From positions 742,049-806,048 of the forward strand of contig ML978134.1 of assembly GCA_010015805.1 (NCBI GenBank): 64,000 nt of DNA, in the 5' to 3' direction. Made by a program: the position numbers and the translations under genes. Each line of letters starts with the position of its first letter. Positions within the stretch are counted from its first letter, which is position 1. This document shows, piece by piece, positions 11,369 to 21,648 of the stretch. The notes beneath the pieces were generated by a model. The model made no database searches. It had not been told where the DNA came from and saw only the letters and a program-made list of their open reading frames with translations. The DNA is from Rhizodiscina lignyota. Taxonomy: Eukaryota > Ascomycota > Dothideomycetes > Aulographales > Rhizodiscinaceae.

Positions 11369-11590
11369 CCTTGCTCTTTAGATTTCAATTTCTGCCTAGT
11401 GAGACAACCCCATGGATGGAAGGCAGTGGCTTTTAACGCACAATGGCAAAGACTAGGCTTCATGTATCAATCGAGAAAACCTTCGGTAACATGGGGTCCG
11501 GTTAGTAAGCTTGAATGTTCACCAGTGAATCTGGGTTGGCTGAAAGGCTGTTACACAGCATAACAATGATTGTTGGCCCCTTGGCGGTCC
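11369..11590. repeat. Direct repeat, copy 1 (upstream of the coiled-coil gene)
   Basis: Copy 1 of a diverged direct repeat matching 13201-13440. Shared blocks in order: ttgctctttaga, ttcaatttctgcc, agtgagacaa, tcgagaaa, acatggggtcc, agtaagcttga, caccagtgaat, ggctgaa, gttggcc. A weaker match (catctctcctgcc versus catctctgcc) continues to about 11660. It sits 190 bases before a start codon, as copy 2 does for the next gene, so it may be a duplicated promoter region. Confidence 0.85.
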
Positions 11591-11778
11591 GTCATATCTC
11601 AAAGTGCGCAAAAATTCTGCGGGCTTCCTGAACATTCAGCGCCATCTCTCCTGCCATGGTAAAATCAATTCAGTAGCTTGTGCTCTTCTCTGAATTTGGC
11701 CTCTTTCCTGTTCTTCAGCTCTTCAAACAACTTCCCGCTTAACCAGGTCGAGCTCTGCTTCACATCTTCCCTTGGATC

Positions 11779-13009
11779 ATGGCGTACTCCCCAGTTGAGA
11801 AACGACGGGTTTACCTTGCATGCCGAGCCATTTTTGCTGGAGGCAATGCTCAGGTACGAAAGGCGAAGAAGATTCGAGAACTTGTGGACGAGCACAAGAA
11901 AGCTCTGTCACCCCTAATCAGAGATTATGGCGTTGATAAAGTCGCCGCTATTCTTAAGAAATTACTGGAACAGGGCATCTTCCAATTCCAGGTGAAGGCC
12001 AAAATAGAATTCCCAGAACTTTTCCAGTCATCTCCTGCTCGCGATGTGCAGCGTGCATCATCAGAGGCTGATGCGGCTCTCTCTGAGGCAGCGGCCTTGG
12101 AAGAAATCGAGTCATTGGAGGATATCGGTGATGAAATTGATGGAGATGAAGTTGAGCCTCTAAAGGAGCCCTCCGAGATTGCTGAAGGTGCTTGTAGTAA
12201 GCTCACGGATTGCTCCAGGCAGGTTTGCAGAAACTAAACGCTCTTCAGATCCTGCCGAACCGCCATTTGATAATATGCCTTCGCTATACCCCTCGTACCT
12301 CCCGTACCGCGCTCAACACCTGATCCTTACCGCGGCACAGCGGGTCCTTGAGGAGTGCTGTTTCAAGTTTGCTGAAACATGGCTATCGCCAATACTCATA
12401 GGTCGTGGATGGGACTGTCCTGAGGCTGTGGAGCTAACTAAGTGGACACGGATCTTAGCTAAGCCCTCCGCGTCCACGAACCTCCCAACGCATGCGCTGA
12501 AACTAGACGGCTCTCGACTCCAAGATGTGCTCTTTGCGACGAATAAACTGCGGCACACAGCAGTTCATCGGCTGCCGACTACTGCTCGAGGCATCACCCA
12601 CATGATTGAATCAGCTCTGAAATTGGCAGAAGCTCTCCAAGATCCTCTGCGCACAGCTCAACTAGAGGAACTCCATTACGAAATTGACAGTAAGATTAAA
12701 GCCATGGAGCTTGATAAGAACGTTCTAGAAAACGACCTCACTCAGAAGCTGAAAGAGATTCGTCGACAGCGCGAAGAACTTGACAGGGAGGAGAAAGACG
12801 CCGTAGCTAGCGTGGTAAGGAGAGATTTGGAGAACAAATCATTAATAGGAATTTTGCTTGAAGAGTCCGTGAAGAACATTTTCGCAGAGCAAGGCACGCA
12901 ACCTGTGGGACCTGGGGAAGCCCAAGATGACGCAGAAGTCAACTTGCACAATAATGAAGTGAATGAGTGTGAGAAAACGGCTGATGGGGCCAGCGAGAAG
13001 TCCGTGTGA
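11779..13009 (+). CDS. Uncharacterised fungal coiled-coil protein (395 aa)
   Basis: Two frames join through a 43-nt intron (12188-12230, GTGCTT...TTTGCAG, phase 1), giving 395 aa. Without it the first frame stops after 152 codons, so the intron, although very short, is the simplest model; a frameshift is the alternative. Residues 1-90 are helical and basic (MAYSPVEKRRVYLACRAIF). Residues 95-140 are acidic. A conserved-looking block follows, with LRHTAVHR near residue 250, then a long coiled coil (about 290-350, KEIRRQREELDREEKD) and an acidic tail. The pattern resembles a common uncharacterised fungal family with an R-H-x-A-V-H-R core; no biochemical role can be given. It is flanked on both sides by copies of a direct repeat. 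Confidence 0.65.
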
Positions 13010-13583
13010 GAGGAAGAAGCGAATACGAGCAAGACGATTGCCGAGAGCCTCTCCAGTCGAATCGTTTCTGGGCGATGATTATCTTCAAGAACACAGTCTC
13101 GCCGCATATGCTTTCCTCGCAAATATCCTTTCTCAATCACCATTCGCGATTACTATTTGCAATGCATTGTAATACAGGCGTGCAATCCTTGCACCGCCAA
13201 CCTTCTTGCTCTTTAGACTTCAATTTCTGCCCCAGTGAGACAAGCTCTTTTTGGGGGGGAAGTTTATGACACCTTCGAGACAGCCACGCGCAATAGCAAA
13301 GTCTAAGGTTCTAGGCTCCATATCCATCGAGAAACCCTTCAATGACATGGGGTCCAGTCAGTAAGCTTGAGCTTTCACCAGTGAATCGAGGTCGGCTGAA
13401 GGGCTGTGGTGCAACATAAACATCTGCACCTGTCGTTGGCCGCTGCAAATGCCCCTCGCTGCACGGCATCTCTGCCGGAAATTCCAGCCTTGTTCTCCAA
13501 GTCTGGGTAAGGTAGGTATTTCATCTCTTCTCTCTCGTTTTCCTATCAGTAAAGCCATCCGTGTCCGTACCATTATCCGGAAA
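13010..13583. other. Spacer containing the second repeat copy
   Basis: The gap between the coiled-coil gene and the broken STAND-type gene. It consists mainly of the second copy of the direct repeat; no separate gene is seen. Confidence 0.5.
13201..13440. repeat. Direct repeat, copy 2 (upstream of the STAND-type gene)
   Basis: Matches 11369-11590 in the same orientation with many substitutions and indels, including an insertion near 13250-13290 with a run of G. It ends about 150 bases before the ATG at 13584. Same distance and orientation to a start codon as copy 1, so a duplicated upstream region is likely. Confidence 0.85.
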
Positions 13584-14551
13584 ATGTTGGATCCCATATC
13601 CGCAGCGTCCGGGCTGGCCACTATTGCGAACACTAGCGCAAAGCTTGCGTGTAGTCTCTTCGACATAGTATACCGAATCAAAGAGGCTCGCAAGGAAGTG
13701 AAAGCGATCGCAGATGAACTCAAACTTCTATCATCTATGCTCATGTCACCTGGCGATCTGTTGAAGGGGGGGGGAGGCTGACCAGTGCAAACCACGACTC
13801 TTGGAGGATTTGCATTCTACAATGGATCGGGTCGAAGAGCAACAGAAAGAGTTGGAACACTTCATTGGTAATAGGCGTAGGGACAGATTCAAGTGGAGTT
13901 TAGCACCAAGCCGTGCGAAATCACACTTATCATCTGTGAAGATGTTGAAGTCGTCTATACATCTGCAGCTGAGCGTTATGCAAGCAACCATGATGCAACG
14001 AAAATCCCAAGAGCAAGTTTTGCCCAGCAGTTCAAAACATATGTGAATTGTCACTAATATGCCGAATTCTGTAGACCTAAACCAACTTCCTCCGAGGTCA
14101 AGGGCTCCCCAATGGATGTATTCAGACGAGTTGCCTGTCGTGTTTTGTTAATGGCAGCTCAATCTCATCGCCGAATACTTGATGAAAGACTCAACCACGA
14201 ACCAACCCACCGGCCTCCCACGGCCCACGACATTTAGTCAGATATCAAGTGCGACTCAATGAACTGGCCTCTTCACTTTATCGTTTGACGCTCACGCCCG
14301 CTCCCCCTGCAGAAGTTCAACAGGACGCGACGCAAGCAACGATGAATGACACTAATACAGCTACCTCCGCGCGACATTTCAATGTAAATAGGGCAACTAC
14401 GCCACTTAAATTCACTGTTTATACTGATGGGACCATCCGCGGCTGGGCGGCTCGAGCACAGAGCACAACAGAGTCAGAAGGAGAGCCTTCCAATCACGCA
14501 ACGATAATCAGGTTAGAACGGCTCGAAATGCATCACGGAGAAGATTCGTAA
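13584..14551 (+). pseudogene. Broken gene with the N-terminal domain of fungal STAND/ankyrin proteins
   Basis: The frame starts MLDPISAASGLATIANTSA, the hallmark opening of the helical N-terminal domain found before NACHT/NB-ARC or ankyrin modules in fungal signalling proteins. It continues with RIKEARKEVKAIADELKLL. The frame stops soon after a run of nine G (13766-13774). Removing one base restores reading through a coiled coil (13801 onward) and the family's later block (RFKWSLAPSRAKSH) to 14042. Further coding-like pieces follow in other frames: 14075-14234 (MDVFRRVACRVLLMAAQSHRR) and 14198-14551 (HLVRYQVRLNELASSLYRL). A 32-nt GT-AG gap at 14043-14074 would join the first in phase but is too short for a normal intron. 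No NTPase or repeat domain remains. Either a decayed gene or a homopolymer sequencing error plus unresolved introns. Confidence 0.6.
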
Positions 14552-14988
14552 TACAACTTCGCAATCTGGACGAACTACTATTGTGGATAATTTTTTGGAT
14601 TGAAATTTTGAGCTAATTACCTCGTCATCATTGACGGGACTTCAATATAATTCGCCGGCGCTATGCAAGCCAGCCAGAACAATCACGACTCCATTAGCTT
14701 CCACGTATCCAAAGGACGATTTTTAATGCCGCCCTTGTATTTCAAGGAGAGTTATATCCACAAAGGAAAAAGATGAATGATGCTCCAAAGACAAAGATGT
14801 TTTGCCAATCTGTATAGTTCCAGCAAGCCCTTTCTGAGTGCGCATTGAGAGGGGTGTAATCCAGTCTCGGGGTATCAAAACCGCTCCAGGTGCAAATCGA
14901 GCCAAAGAGTGAAAATTGAGAAAGAAGAAGCGAACGTACAGCAATGAACTCATCCCGCCAGTGACAAAAGAAAATCAATTTTCATCTA
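14552..14988. other. Intergenic region with no visible feature
   Basis: 437 bases between the broken STAND-type gene and the 3' end of the large coiled-coil gene on the minus strand. Moderately AT-rich; probably 3' untranslated sequence of the latter. Nothing else seen. Confidence 0.4.
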
Positions 14989-17900
14989 CTACATTCCCGC
15001 ACCAAACGTCTCAAACGGCGCCACATCTCCTTCTACTGTGCTCTCGTCATCGTAGAATCCTTGGGCGGAGAACTCGCCGCTTGCAGTCTCGGCATCTTGA
15101 TCATAGCTTGCTTTCCTCAGAAGTGGAGGCGTTGCTAGTCGCGGTGGTGGAGACAGGACCCTATCGAACGCGGGTTGCTTCTCTGCTCGACGCGTCGTTC
15201 GCGGTGAGACATTTCCTCTGCTAGTTGAAGCGGAGGAGTACGATGACATCGGCCTCGTCATTTCAGTATCCGGTGGCCCGCCCGCTGCGTTGTGCGGCGA
15301 CGGCGTTCTCCTCAAGTTTGATTGAGGCGGCGTCATGAGCCCAGAGAGGAAATTTTGCGCATTAGCTGATGGTTTGGAGGGAGTTTGTGTGCGACTGCTA
15401 CTGGTTGACATCGATTGCGCAGCCAGTCCAAGACCGCTAGGCGCGCCAACTGTCGAGCTCTTCCTCCAATTACCAATGGCCGCTGCTAGCTGCGCTGCCC
15501 TTGGACTCGCGAAGTTGCTTAGGCTGGCCAACGCAGGCATGACTTGCGCTTGCACTCCTCCGACAAGACCGCCATTCATCAGCCTCTCCTTCTCTTGGAG
15601 CTCCATCTGCAAGCTAGTCCTGATGCGGATCGCGGCATTGCGCACAGCGTCGCGGTTGAAGGTTGGCTGCGCCAGTGCGTTAATGAGCTCTGAAAGATCA
15701 TCTTGACGAACGCCCAAAAGTTCACGGAGCCAGTTTATCTCCGTGTCGCGCTCCTTGAGCTTGTTAGGCGCATCCTTGTCGACGGCAGAGAGCTCGGACT
15801 CAAGATCTTCGATGCGAGATTCGCGCGCTTGAAGTTGCTCTTGAAGGACGGCGATGGATTCGCGGAGAGCTTGGGGAGAGATCTTCTGTGGAAACCTAGC
15901 GGCTGGTGCAATAGTTTGAGCTTGGACTGCCATTGGAGCAGTTGGCGATGTAGCTTTCGCAGACTGCGCTGCAATAACAGCAGCATGAGCAGCCGACTTG
16001 GCAACCTCAAGCTTCTCTTCGAGATGCAGGACCTTGTCTTGCAAATGCTCAGTCTTTGCATCCGACAATGTCAACTTCTCATTCAGAAGCTGCTCCGAGC
16101 GTGCTTTGTCCTCAACCACTCTGCCGAGCTCAAGTCTATGTTCTGCAGCCATCCTTGCCTCGCTCCAGGAACGTTCTTCACGAAGAGTGTCAAGAGCACG
16201 TGCATGCTGCTGTCTGAGTTCTTCGAGCTGTCTTTCGTAAATGGAAGTTTGCTCTTGTAGCGCCATGTCTCTGGCGTCCTGGGCATCGCGTAAAGCATCT
16301 CTCTTCGCATCCGCCTCTTGCTCAAGAATGAGCTCATGCCGCTCCTTCGCCGTATCTGCGTCCATCTTGACATTCTCCAGTTGCGTGTGCACCCTCGCAA
16401 CCTCCGCTTCCAGATCAGCGCGCACGATGTTGACTTGGCCATTGAGTGCGTCAATCTCAGCCTGCATAAGGACGCGCGTACGCTGGACCTCAGCACGACC
16501 CGACTCTCTCGCTTCGCGGAACTCGTGTGCATACTGATCAGCCGTCTTCTGGTGCTCCGAACACTCATGCTTCAGGCTGCTGACAAGCTCTTCAAGCCGG
16601 GCGTTAGAAGCTTGAGTCTCATCAAGCATAACCTTGAGCTTCATGCCTTCCCTCTCCTGCTTCTCCAATCGCTCCATCTCTTGCTCCAGCCTCTCCCTCG
16701 TGCGAGCTTCGGCACCAAGGCGAGCAGTGAGGACTTCGTATCGCTTGCGATGCTCCTCGTCGTCACGGTTCCATTTCGCCTGCTGCTGTGCCATCTGGTT
16801 CGCCGCGGTAGACATCTCTAGCCGAAGGTTGCTAAGCCTGCCGCGCATGGATTCACGGACGCGCATTGCCTCCTGGGCTTGGAATTGCATAGCATCGAGA
16901 GTGTTGGCCAGTTTCTCCTTCTCCTGGTTAGAGGCTTCGAGATCGTTCCTCCAATTGTCATGTGAGATGCGATACTCTTTGAGCGTTTCCTGTAGTGCGG
17001 AGTTCTGATCAGCGAGGCTTGACAGCTTGTTCTCCTGTTCTGCGATTTGGTCCTTAAGGGCGCGCCTCTCCTTCTCGAAGGCTTTGTTCATCTCATCCTC
17101 ATCGCGAGTGGCGGCCTTCAACAGCTTGAGCTCCTCGTCGGCAAGGGTAAGCTGTCTGATGACATTCTCTTCTCTTGTTTCTGCTGACTTGCGGGCCTCT
17201 AGGGCTTGGTCGGCCTTGACGCTCAATTCCGCCATAGTCCTAGTTAGCTCGGCGATTTGTAGTGATTCAGGACCCAATGCTGTAATCGCATCACCTCTGT
17301 CAACAGCGTCCTCTTTCTGCTTCGCGAGAGTTTCCTCAACCATTTCTCTCACTTCATCAAGTTGCAAAGTCTTCGAAGCAAAGAACGCCGCGCTGGCTTT
17401 GACATCTGCAATTGCTTGGTAGAACTCGGTAGCATCGATGCCAAGGCCAGATGGAGGCGTTGAAACATCTTCTTTAGGTGGAGTCTGCTGTCTCTGCGGC
17501 TGCGTCGCAGCCATGAGGGCCTCCTGCACCACCGCTTTGATCTTGTCCATCCGCCTATCACGCGGCACCGAGCGGGACCGCACAGGCGAACCCACTTGCT
17601 CGTCTTCTTCATCCTCATCGTCGGCATCGCTGTCTTCTCTTGATCTACGCATAGCATGCCGCGAGACAGCACGATTAGAGAGCACCACCAGGTTCTCCTG
17701 CATAGCGAGTAGTGTCTTCTCAAGAGGCTCGAGCCTCGTACTCAATGCGTCATTGAGCAAGCTATCGACATGCTTGTCAAAGAACCTGCTCCTTGGCTGA
17801 ACCTTGTCGTCTTCAGTCGAGGAGATAATATCATCCCAATCATCACCCTGCTGCTCAGCTTGCTGCGCTAATAGGAGGGCCGGTGCTGGGCTCTCATATG

Positions 17901-20900
17901 CTGCTGCTGCTTGATCGCCAAACGGATCAACCCGAGGTACAGCACTCTCCTCTTCCTCTTCCTCCTCGATTTCCTCGTCCTGCATGTCAGGCTGAACAGC
18001 ATGTTGGTGTGATTGAAGGCGACGCGGGCTGGGGCTTGGTGCGTCACTTCTGAATACTTGTACTGGTGGTTTGAGATCTGGAGTATCGAAGCTAGTAGCG
18101 GTGACGGGACGTGAGCTGGATTGCTGAGGCCACGTCGTTTCCGTTCTCTCAACACCAATGTCTGAGCCTTCTTCATTAAGCTGCTTCATCACCTCGTCAA
18201 TATCATTGAACGATGCTTGAGCATCGAAATCGAAGTCCTCCGCTCCACTTGCGCCCCGCGATTCATCGACCGCAGCCTTCTCTGACTCCTGGTCGGAGAT
18301 GTTGATAATTGGGCTAGAAGCTTGTGGAAGTTGATCTCTCATCTGCTGCGCCACGTCAACAACCATCTCCCTCGTATCATCGTCATCGGTGGGAAGTGGC
18401 TCCGGTTCAGGCTCCGGTTCAGGTTCAACGGGCCTCTGCATTGACCATGGCCTGAATTCAAATGGCTTGGCAGTTGCACTGAGACTGCTCTTCTGTCTCG
18501 CATGTTTCGGCTTGGGTTTGTCCTCCTCGCTAATGCCTGCAGCAACGCTGCTAAGCTTCTGGAACAGGCTGACATCACTGTGCGCATCGTGAAAGTCATT
18601 ATCCTTATGCTTGCTTGGTTCTGAATCAGGGCTCGAGAGGTGCTGTACAAGCGGAGGATCATTTGTCGGCGTTGTAGAGCCCTCTTTAGCAAGTAAGTTA
18701 GGATCTTGCATGTTTTCGAGATCAAGCGGATGCGAAGGGTATGCAAACTGCGGTACCGAGTCTCCCTCATCGTCGACGCGGCGAGCACGCTTCTGCCTTC
18801 CATCCGACTGTATGGGGCGTCCATCCTCGTCTTCTTGCTGCTCTTCACTGGCGGTGTGCTGTGGAGAACTTGGTTTGACAATAGGAATAGCCTTAGACTT
18901 CTTAGCAGGCTTCACAATGTCATCAAAGTTGATGGGAGAAAAGATTCTATTGCGAGTGTCGTTGTTGGCATCATGGGTCGAACCAATCGACATGCCTGGT
19001 TGGAAGGCCGGCGCGTCTGGCTTGAATGACTTTGTCGACGAATCAAAATTAAAGTCCTGACTGAAGTTTGAGCCGAAAGAGGCGCTCGGGTTGAATTCAG
19101 GCGCTCTGAGGTTCGCTCCCAGGCCGTTGAGGGGCTGCGTGACGTGCGTAAAAGGAGGAGCTTTTGCAGATGGCTGGAAAGAAAACGCTGCCGGGGAGAA
19201 GATACCTGGATTGAACGAAGCACTAGGATTGAACGAAGCGCTAGGATTGAACTTAAACTCCTTTGCATCAACATTGAATCTCGACACTGAGGATGCCTTG
19301 GACACATGACCAGATGTGGTATACGAGTCTGTTGTCGGGCTGGTGAGCTGGTCAAATGAGTCTTCGCCTTTTGATACGCTAGACGGAGTCCCATCGGTTG
19401 GAGCTGCTGGCTTGTCTTCCGGCTCAATAGTCTTCTCGCGATCCTCCGTGGGGCTTTCGGGATCAGGATTGGTAACTTTGAGTGTTGAGGGCACTGGCTC
19501 ATCATCCTCTTCAACAGGTTCTTCAGGAGGCTCGTTAGCGAGCTGGCTATCATCAACGAATTCTTTCTTCATAAAATCTTCCAGATGATAGCCATCTTTT
19601 TCGACATCCCGTTCCAATTGCACACTAACGTTCTTACTGTGCCGCGGTCTTGGATTAGCAATTTCCGGGCGCACTGCTTTAGCGTGCTCAATCGGGACTT
19701 CCTCTTCATCTTCAACCTCAGGTACTTCCTGGAGCTCTTTCAGCACGGACGATGGCCGCCCAATGAGGAACTGTTGTTGCTGTGTCGCCTGAGTGTGCTG
19801 ATGAGCCTGCAATTGCTGCTGTTGACGTTGCATATGCGCAAGCAGGTCATCGCGCGCGCCAAATGGAAAGCTCTGCTGACCAGGGAAGTTGAATGGAGAT
19901 ATCGGAGACTTGGCGCCACCAGCTGACACAGGCGGCGGCGCTGACAGGGCAGAAACCGCAGGAGACGCTGCGCTCACACTGCCATTGGGGAAATGCTGTG
20001 GTGACCAGCGCGACATTCCGGGAGGTGTGGGCTGGGGTGGGAAACTAGGAGGCGAAACGAACATGGATTGTCTGTGCATATGTCCCATTGCACGAGGATT
20101 GCCCCCCATGGAGGAAATAGGAGAGGCCATCGACTGCCTCGATTGATGTCCAGGAACAAAGCCAGGTGGAAACCCAGGGATTTGTTGATGGCTAGCCGCA
20201 GATGATGAGAGCGGAGGCGGCGAAAACGCCGTAAATTGACCAAACTGCGATGATGATTGGCGAGACAGAGGCGCACTTGATGGTGCAGGAGGTTCATCTC
20301 CAAGTGAAACGCCGAGGCGACGGAGTTTCTCTTCTGTGAGAAATTGCACGTAATCGTCCCAATCCTTCTTGACCGGAATACGAACATGTGGCTTTGGGCC
20401 GGATCGCATATGATCGTGGCTTTCAGGGTAGATGGCACGATTTTGCGATTGGATTGCAGACTCATATAGAGTTACACCTCCACTCCAATGACTGAAACCG
20501 CGCGTATCATAACCAGCTCTCTCGAAGTTTTCGAGCTTCTTCGCAACCTCATATGGGGTCAATGGGATCAAAGGTGCGCCACTAGTGTCTCGCGGAATGT
20601 CATTTGGCAGCAATATCCAGCATGTCTTGCCCTTGCAGACGACACGCTTCTTTGATGGCGGAGTCCCAGCAGGTCTTAAAGATCCTATCGAGTCCATTGG
20701 ATTCGAGTCCTGGGTATTTGCAGGCGATGCAATGCCATCAAACATTGGTTCCTGGGTCTTCACATCCAGGGCTGTTTCCTGGCGCGTGGGGGGAGCTGGT
20801 CGCCGTTCTTCGGGGAGAGACTTTGGTACCCTAGCCCATTTTGATTCTATCATATTGTCGGCTGCGTCTCTTCTCTGCTTGCCGAGAGCTTCCCAGATAT

Positions 20901-21648
20901 CTTCTTGTCGCACTGTAAGATTACGCTGCCGTGGCTTGTGTCCCTTCTGTCCCTCAGCAACGGTCGAGGATTGCTCCAGTGTGGGTTTTGCGGAGAGGAC
21001 CAACCGAGAGAGATCCCACTCGCCGATGCTACCTTGGCTTGAGGATCGATCTCCAGTCGAGGAAGCGTCGCTTGGTGAATTGCTCTGCTCAGCGACCAAG
21101 CTGTCGTCCAGGGGTGACCGTGCCCTCTGAAGCGCGTCCTTGATCGATCGAATACCACGGGTTGGTGTGCTTGGCCTGGTCGGTGTCAAGCCTTGATATG
21201 TGGGCAGACGAGAAGGAAGTAGATGTGAAAGGCCAAATCGCTGCGGCGAGCTGTCGTCAACGTCGTCGCTGCCAACGGCCAAGCTACTCTTCCTCGTAGA
21301 GACGTCGCTGTAGCCCGCTGGGATCTTCTGATACGGGCTTCCCCAGCTAGCAGTGTAGTATCCCTTTTCACTCGTTGAGGACGGTCCCTCAGAAGCAGCC
21401 AATGGCGTTTCCCCTAACCTTGCAACTGATGGAAACGGCGGTAGCGGCGGTAACTCTGGACTGGATGCGGCGAGTGTTTGCGTAGGAGATAGGGCTTGCT
21501 CTTCCTCTGGAACTTCTGGAGGCGAAGTGTACGCGAGCGGTGTCTCGTGTCGGCTTCGTTCTCCCTCCGGCGGCTGTGTCGCTGGAGTCGCTGGCGGAGG
21601 CGACGAGGCAAGGTCTACGCTCGACGCTGTGCTTGTTCGCGATCGCAT
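14989..21648 (-). CDS. Large coiled-coil protein, myosin-tail-like (2219 aa)
   Basis: One uninterrupted frame of 2219 codons. Residues 1-320 are Ser/Pro-rich and disordered. A conserved block at about 330-460 (GKTCWILLPNDIPRD, then FSHWSGGVTLYES and KKDWDDYVQFLTEEKLRRLG) is the only likely folded part of the N-terminal half. The middle is Pro/Gln/acid-rich, with a repeated FNPSASF motif near 805-815 and an EP dipeptide run near 1080. Residues about 1415-1985 form a long heptad coiled coil rich in Glu, Lys, Gln and Arg. The tail is Ser/Pro-rich. There is no motor domain, so it is not a myosin, although such proteins are often labelled myosin heavy chain-like. A scaffold role at the cortex, septum or spindle pole is a guess from architecture. 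Confidence 0.85.
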   Translation of the reverse strand: MRSRTSTASSVDLASSPPPATPATQPPEGERSRHETPLAYTSPPEVPEEEQALSPTQTLAASSPELPPLPPFPSVARLGETPLAASEGPSSTSEKGYYTASWGSPYQKIPAGYSDVSTRKSSLAVGSDDVDDSSPQRFGLSHLLPSRLPTYQGLTPTRPSTPTRGIRSIKDALQRARSPLDDSLVAEQSNSPSDASSTGDRSSSQGSIGEWDLSRLVLSAKPTLEQSSTVAEGQKGHKPRQRNLTVRQEDIWEALGKQRRDAADNMIESKWARVPKSLPEERRPAPPTRQETALDVKTQEPMFDGIASPANTQDSNPMDSIGSLRPAGTPPSKKRVVCKGKTCWILLPNDIPRDTSGAPLIPLTPYEVAKKLENFERAGYDTRGFSHWSGGVTLYESAIQSQNRAIYPESHDHMRSGPKPHVRIPVKKDWDDYVQFLTEEKLRRLGVSLGDEPPAPSSAPLSRQSSSQFGQFTAFSPPPLSSSAASHQQIPGFPPGFVPGHQSRQSMASPISSMGGNPRAMGHMHRQSMFVSPPSFPPQPTPPGMSRWSPQHFPNGSVSAASPAVSALSAPPPVSAGGAKSPISPFNFPGQQSFPFGARDDLLAHMQRQQQQLQAHQHTQATQQQQFLIGRPSSVLKELQEVPEVEDEEEVPIEHAKAVRPEIANPRPRHSKNVSVQLERDVEKDGYHLEDFMKKEFVDDSQLANEPPEEPVEEDDEPVPSTLKVTNPDPESPTEDREKTIEPEDKPAAPTDGTPSSVSKGEDSFDQLTSPTTDSYTTSGHVSKASSVSRFNVDAKEFKFNPSASFNPSASFNPGIFSPAAFSFQPSAKAPPFTHVTQPLNGLGANLRAPEFNPSASFGSNFSQDFNFDSSTKSFKPDAPAFQPGMSIGSTHDANNDTRNRIFSPINFDDIVKPAKKSKAIPIVKPSSPQHTASEEQQEDEDGRPIQSDGRQKRARRVDDEGDSVPQFAYPSHPLDLENMQDPNLLAKEGSTTPTNDPPLVQHLSSPDSEPSKHKDNDFHDAHSDVSLFQKLSSVAAGISEEDKPKPKHARQKSSLSATAKPFEFRPWSMQRPVEPEPEPEPEPLPTDDDDTREMVVDVAQQMRDQLPQASSPIINISDQESEKAAVDESRGASGAEDFDFDAQASFNDIDEVMKQLNEEGSDIGVERTETTWPQQSSSRPVTATSFDTPDLKPPVQVFRSDAPSPSPRRLQSHQHAVQPDMQDEEIEEEEEEESAVPRVDPFGDQAAAAYESPAPALLLAQQAEQQGDDWDDIISSTEDDKVQPRSRFFDKHVDSLLNDALSTRLEPLEKTLLAMQENLVVLSNRAVSRHAMRRSREDSDADDEDEEDEQVGSPVRSRSVPRDRRMDKIKAVVQEALMAATQPQRQQTPPKEDVSTPPSGLGIDATEFYQAIADVKASAAFFASKTLQLDEVREMVEETLAKQKEDAVDRGDAITALGPESLQIAELTRTMAELSVKADQALEARKSAETREENVIRQLTLADEELKLLKAATRDEDEMNKAFEKERRALKDQIAEQENKLSSLADQNSALQETLKEYRISHDNWRNDLEASNQEKEKLANTLDAMQFQAQEAMRVRESMRGRLSNLRLEMSTAANQMAQQQAKWNRDDEEHRKRYEVLTARLGAEARTRERLEQEMERLEKQEREGMKLKVMLDETQASNARLEELVSSLKHECSEHQKTADQYAHEFREARESGRAEVQRTRVLMQAEIDALNGQVNIVRADLEAEVARVHTQLENVKMDADTAKERHELILEQEADAKRDALRDAQDARDMALQEQTSIYERQLEELRQQHARALDTLREERSWSEARMAAEHRLELGRVVEDKARSEQLLNEKLTLSDAKTEHLQDKVLHLEEKLEVAKSAAHAAVIAAQSAKATSPTAPMAVQAQTIAPAARFPQKISPQALRESIAVLQEQLQARESRIEDLESELSAVDKDAPNKLKERDTEINWLRELLGVRQDDLSELINALAQPTFNRDAVRNAAIRIRTSLQMELQEKERLMNGGLVGGVQAQVMPALASLSNFASPRAAQLAAAIGNWRKSSTVGAPSGLGLAAQSMSTSSSRTQTPSKPSANAQNFLSGLMTPPQSNLRRTPSPHNAAGGPPDTEMTRPMSSYSSASTSRGNVSPRTTRRAEKQPAFDRVLSPPPRLATPPLLRKASYDQDAETASGEFSAQGFYDDESTVEGDVAPFETFGAGM

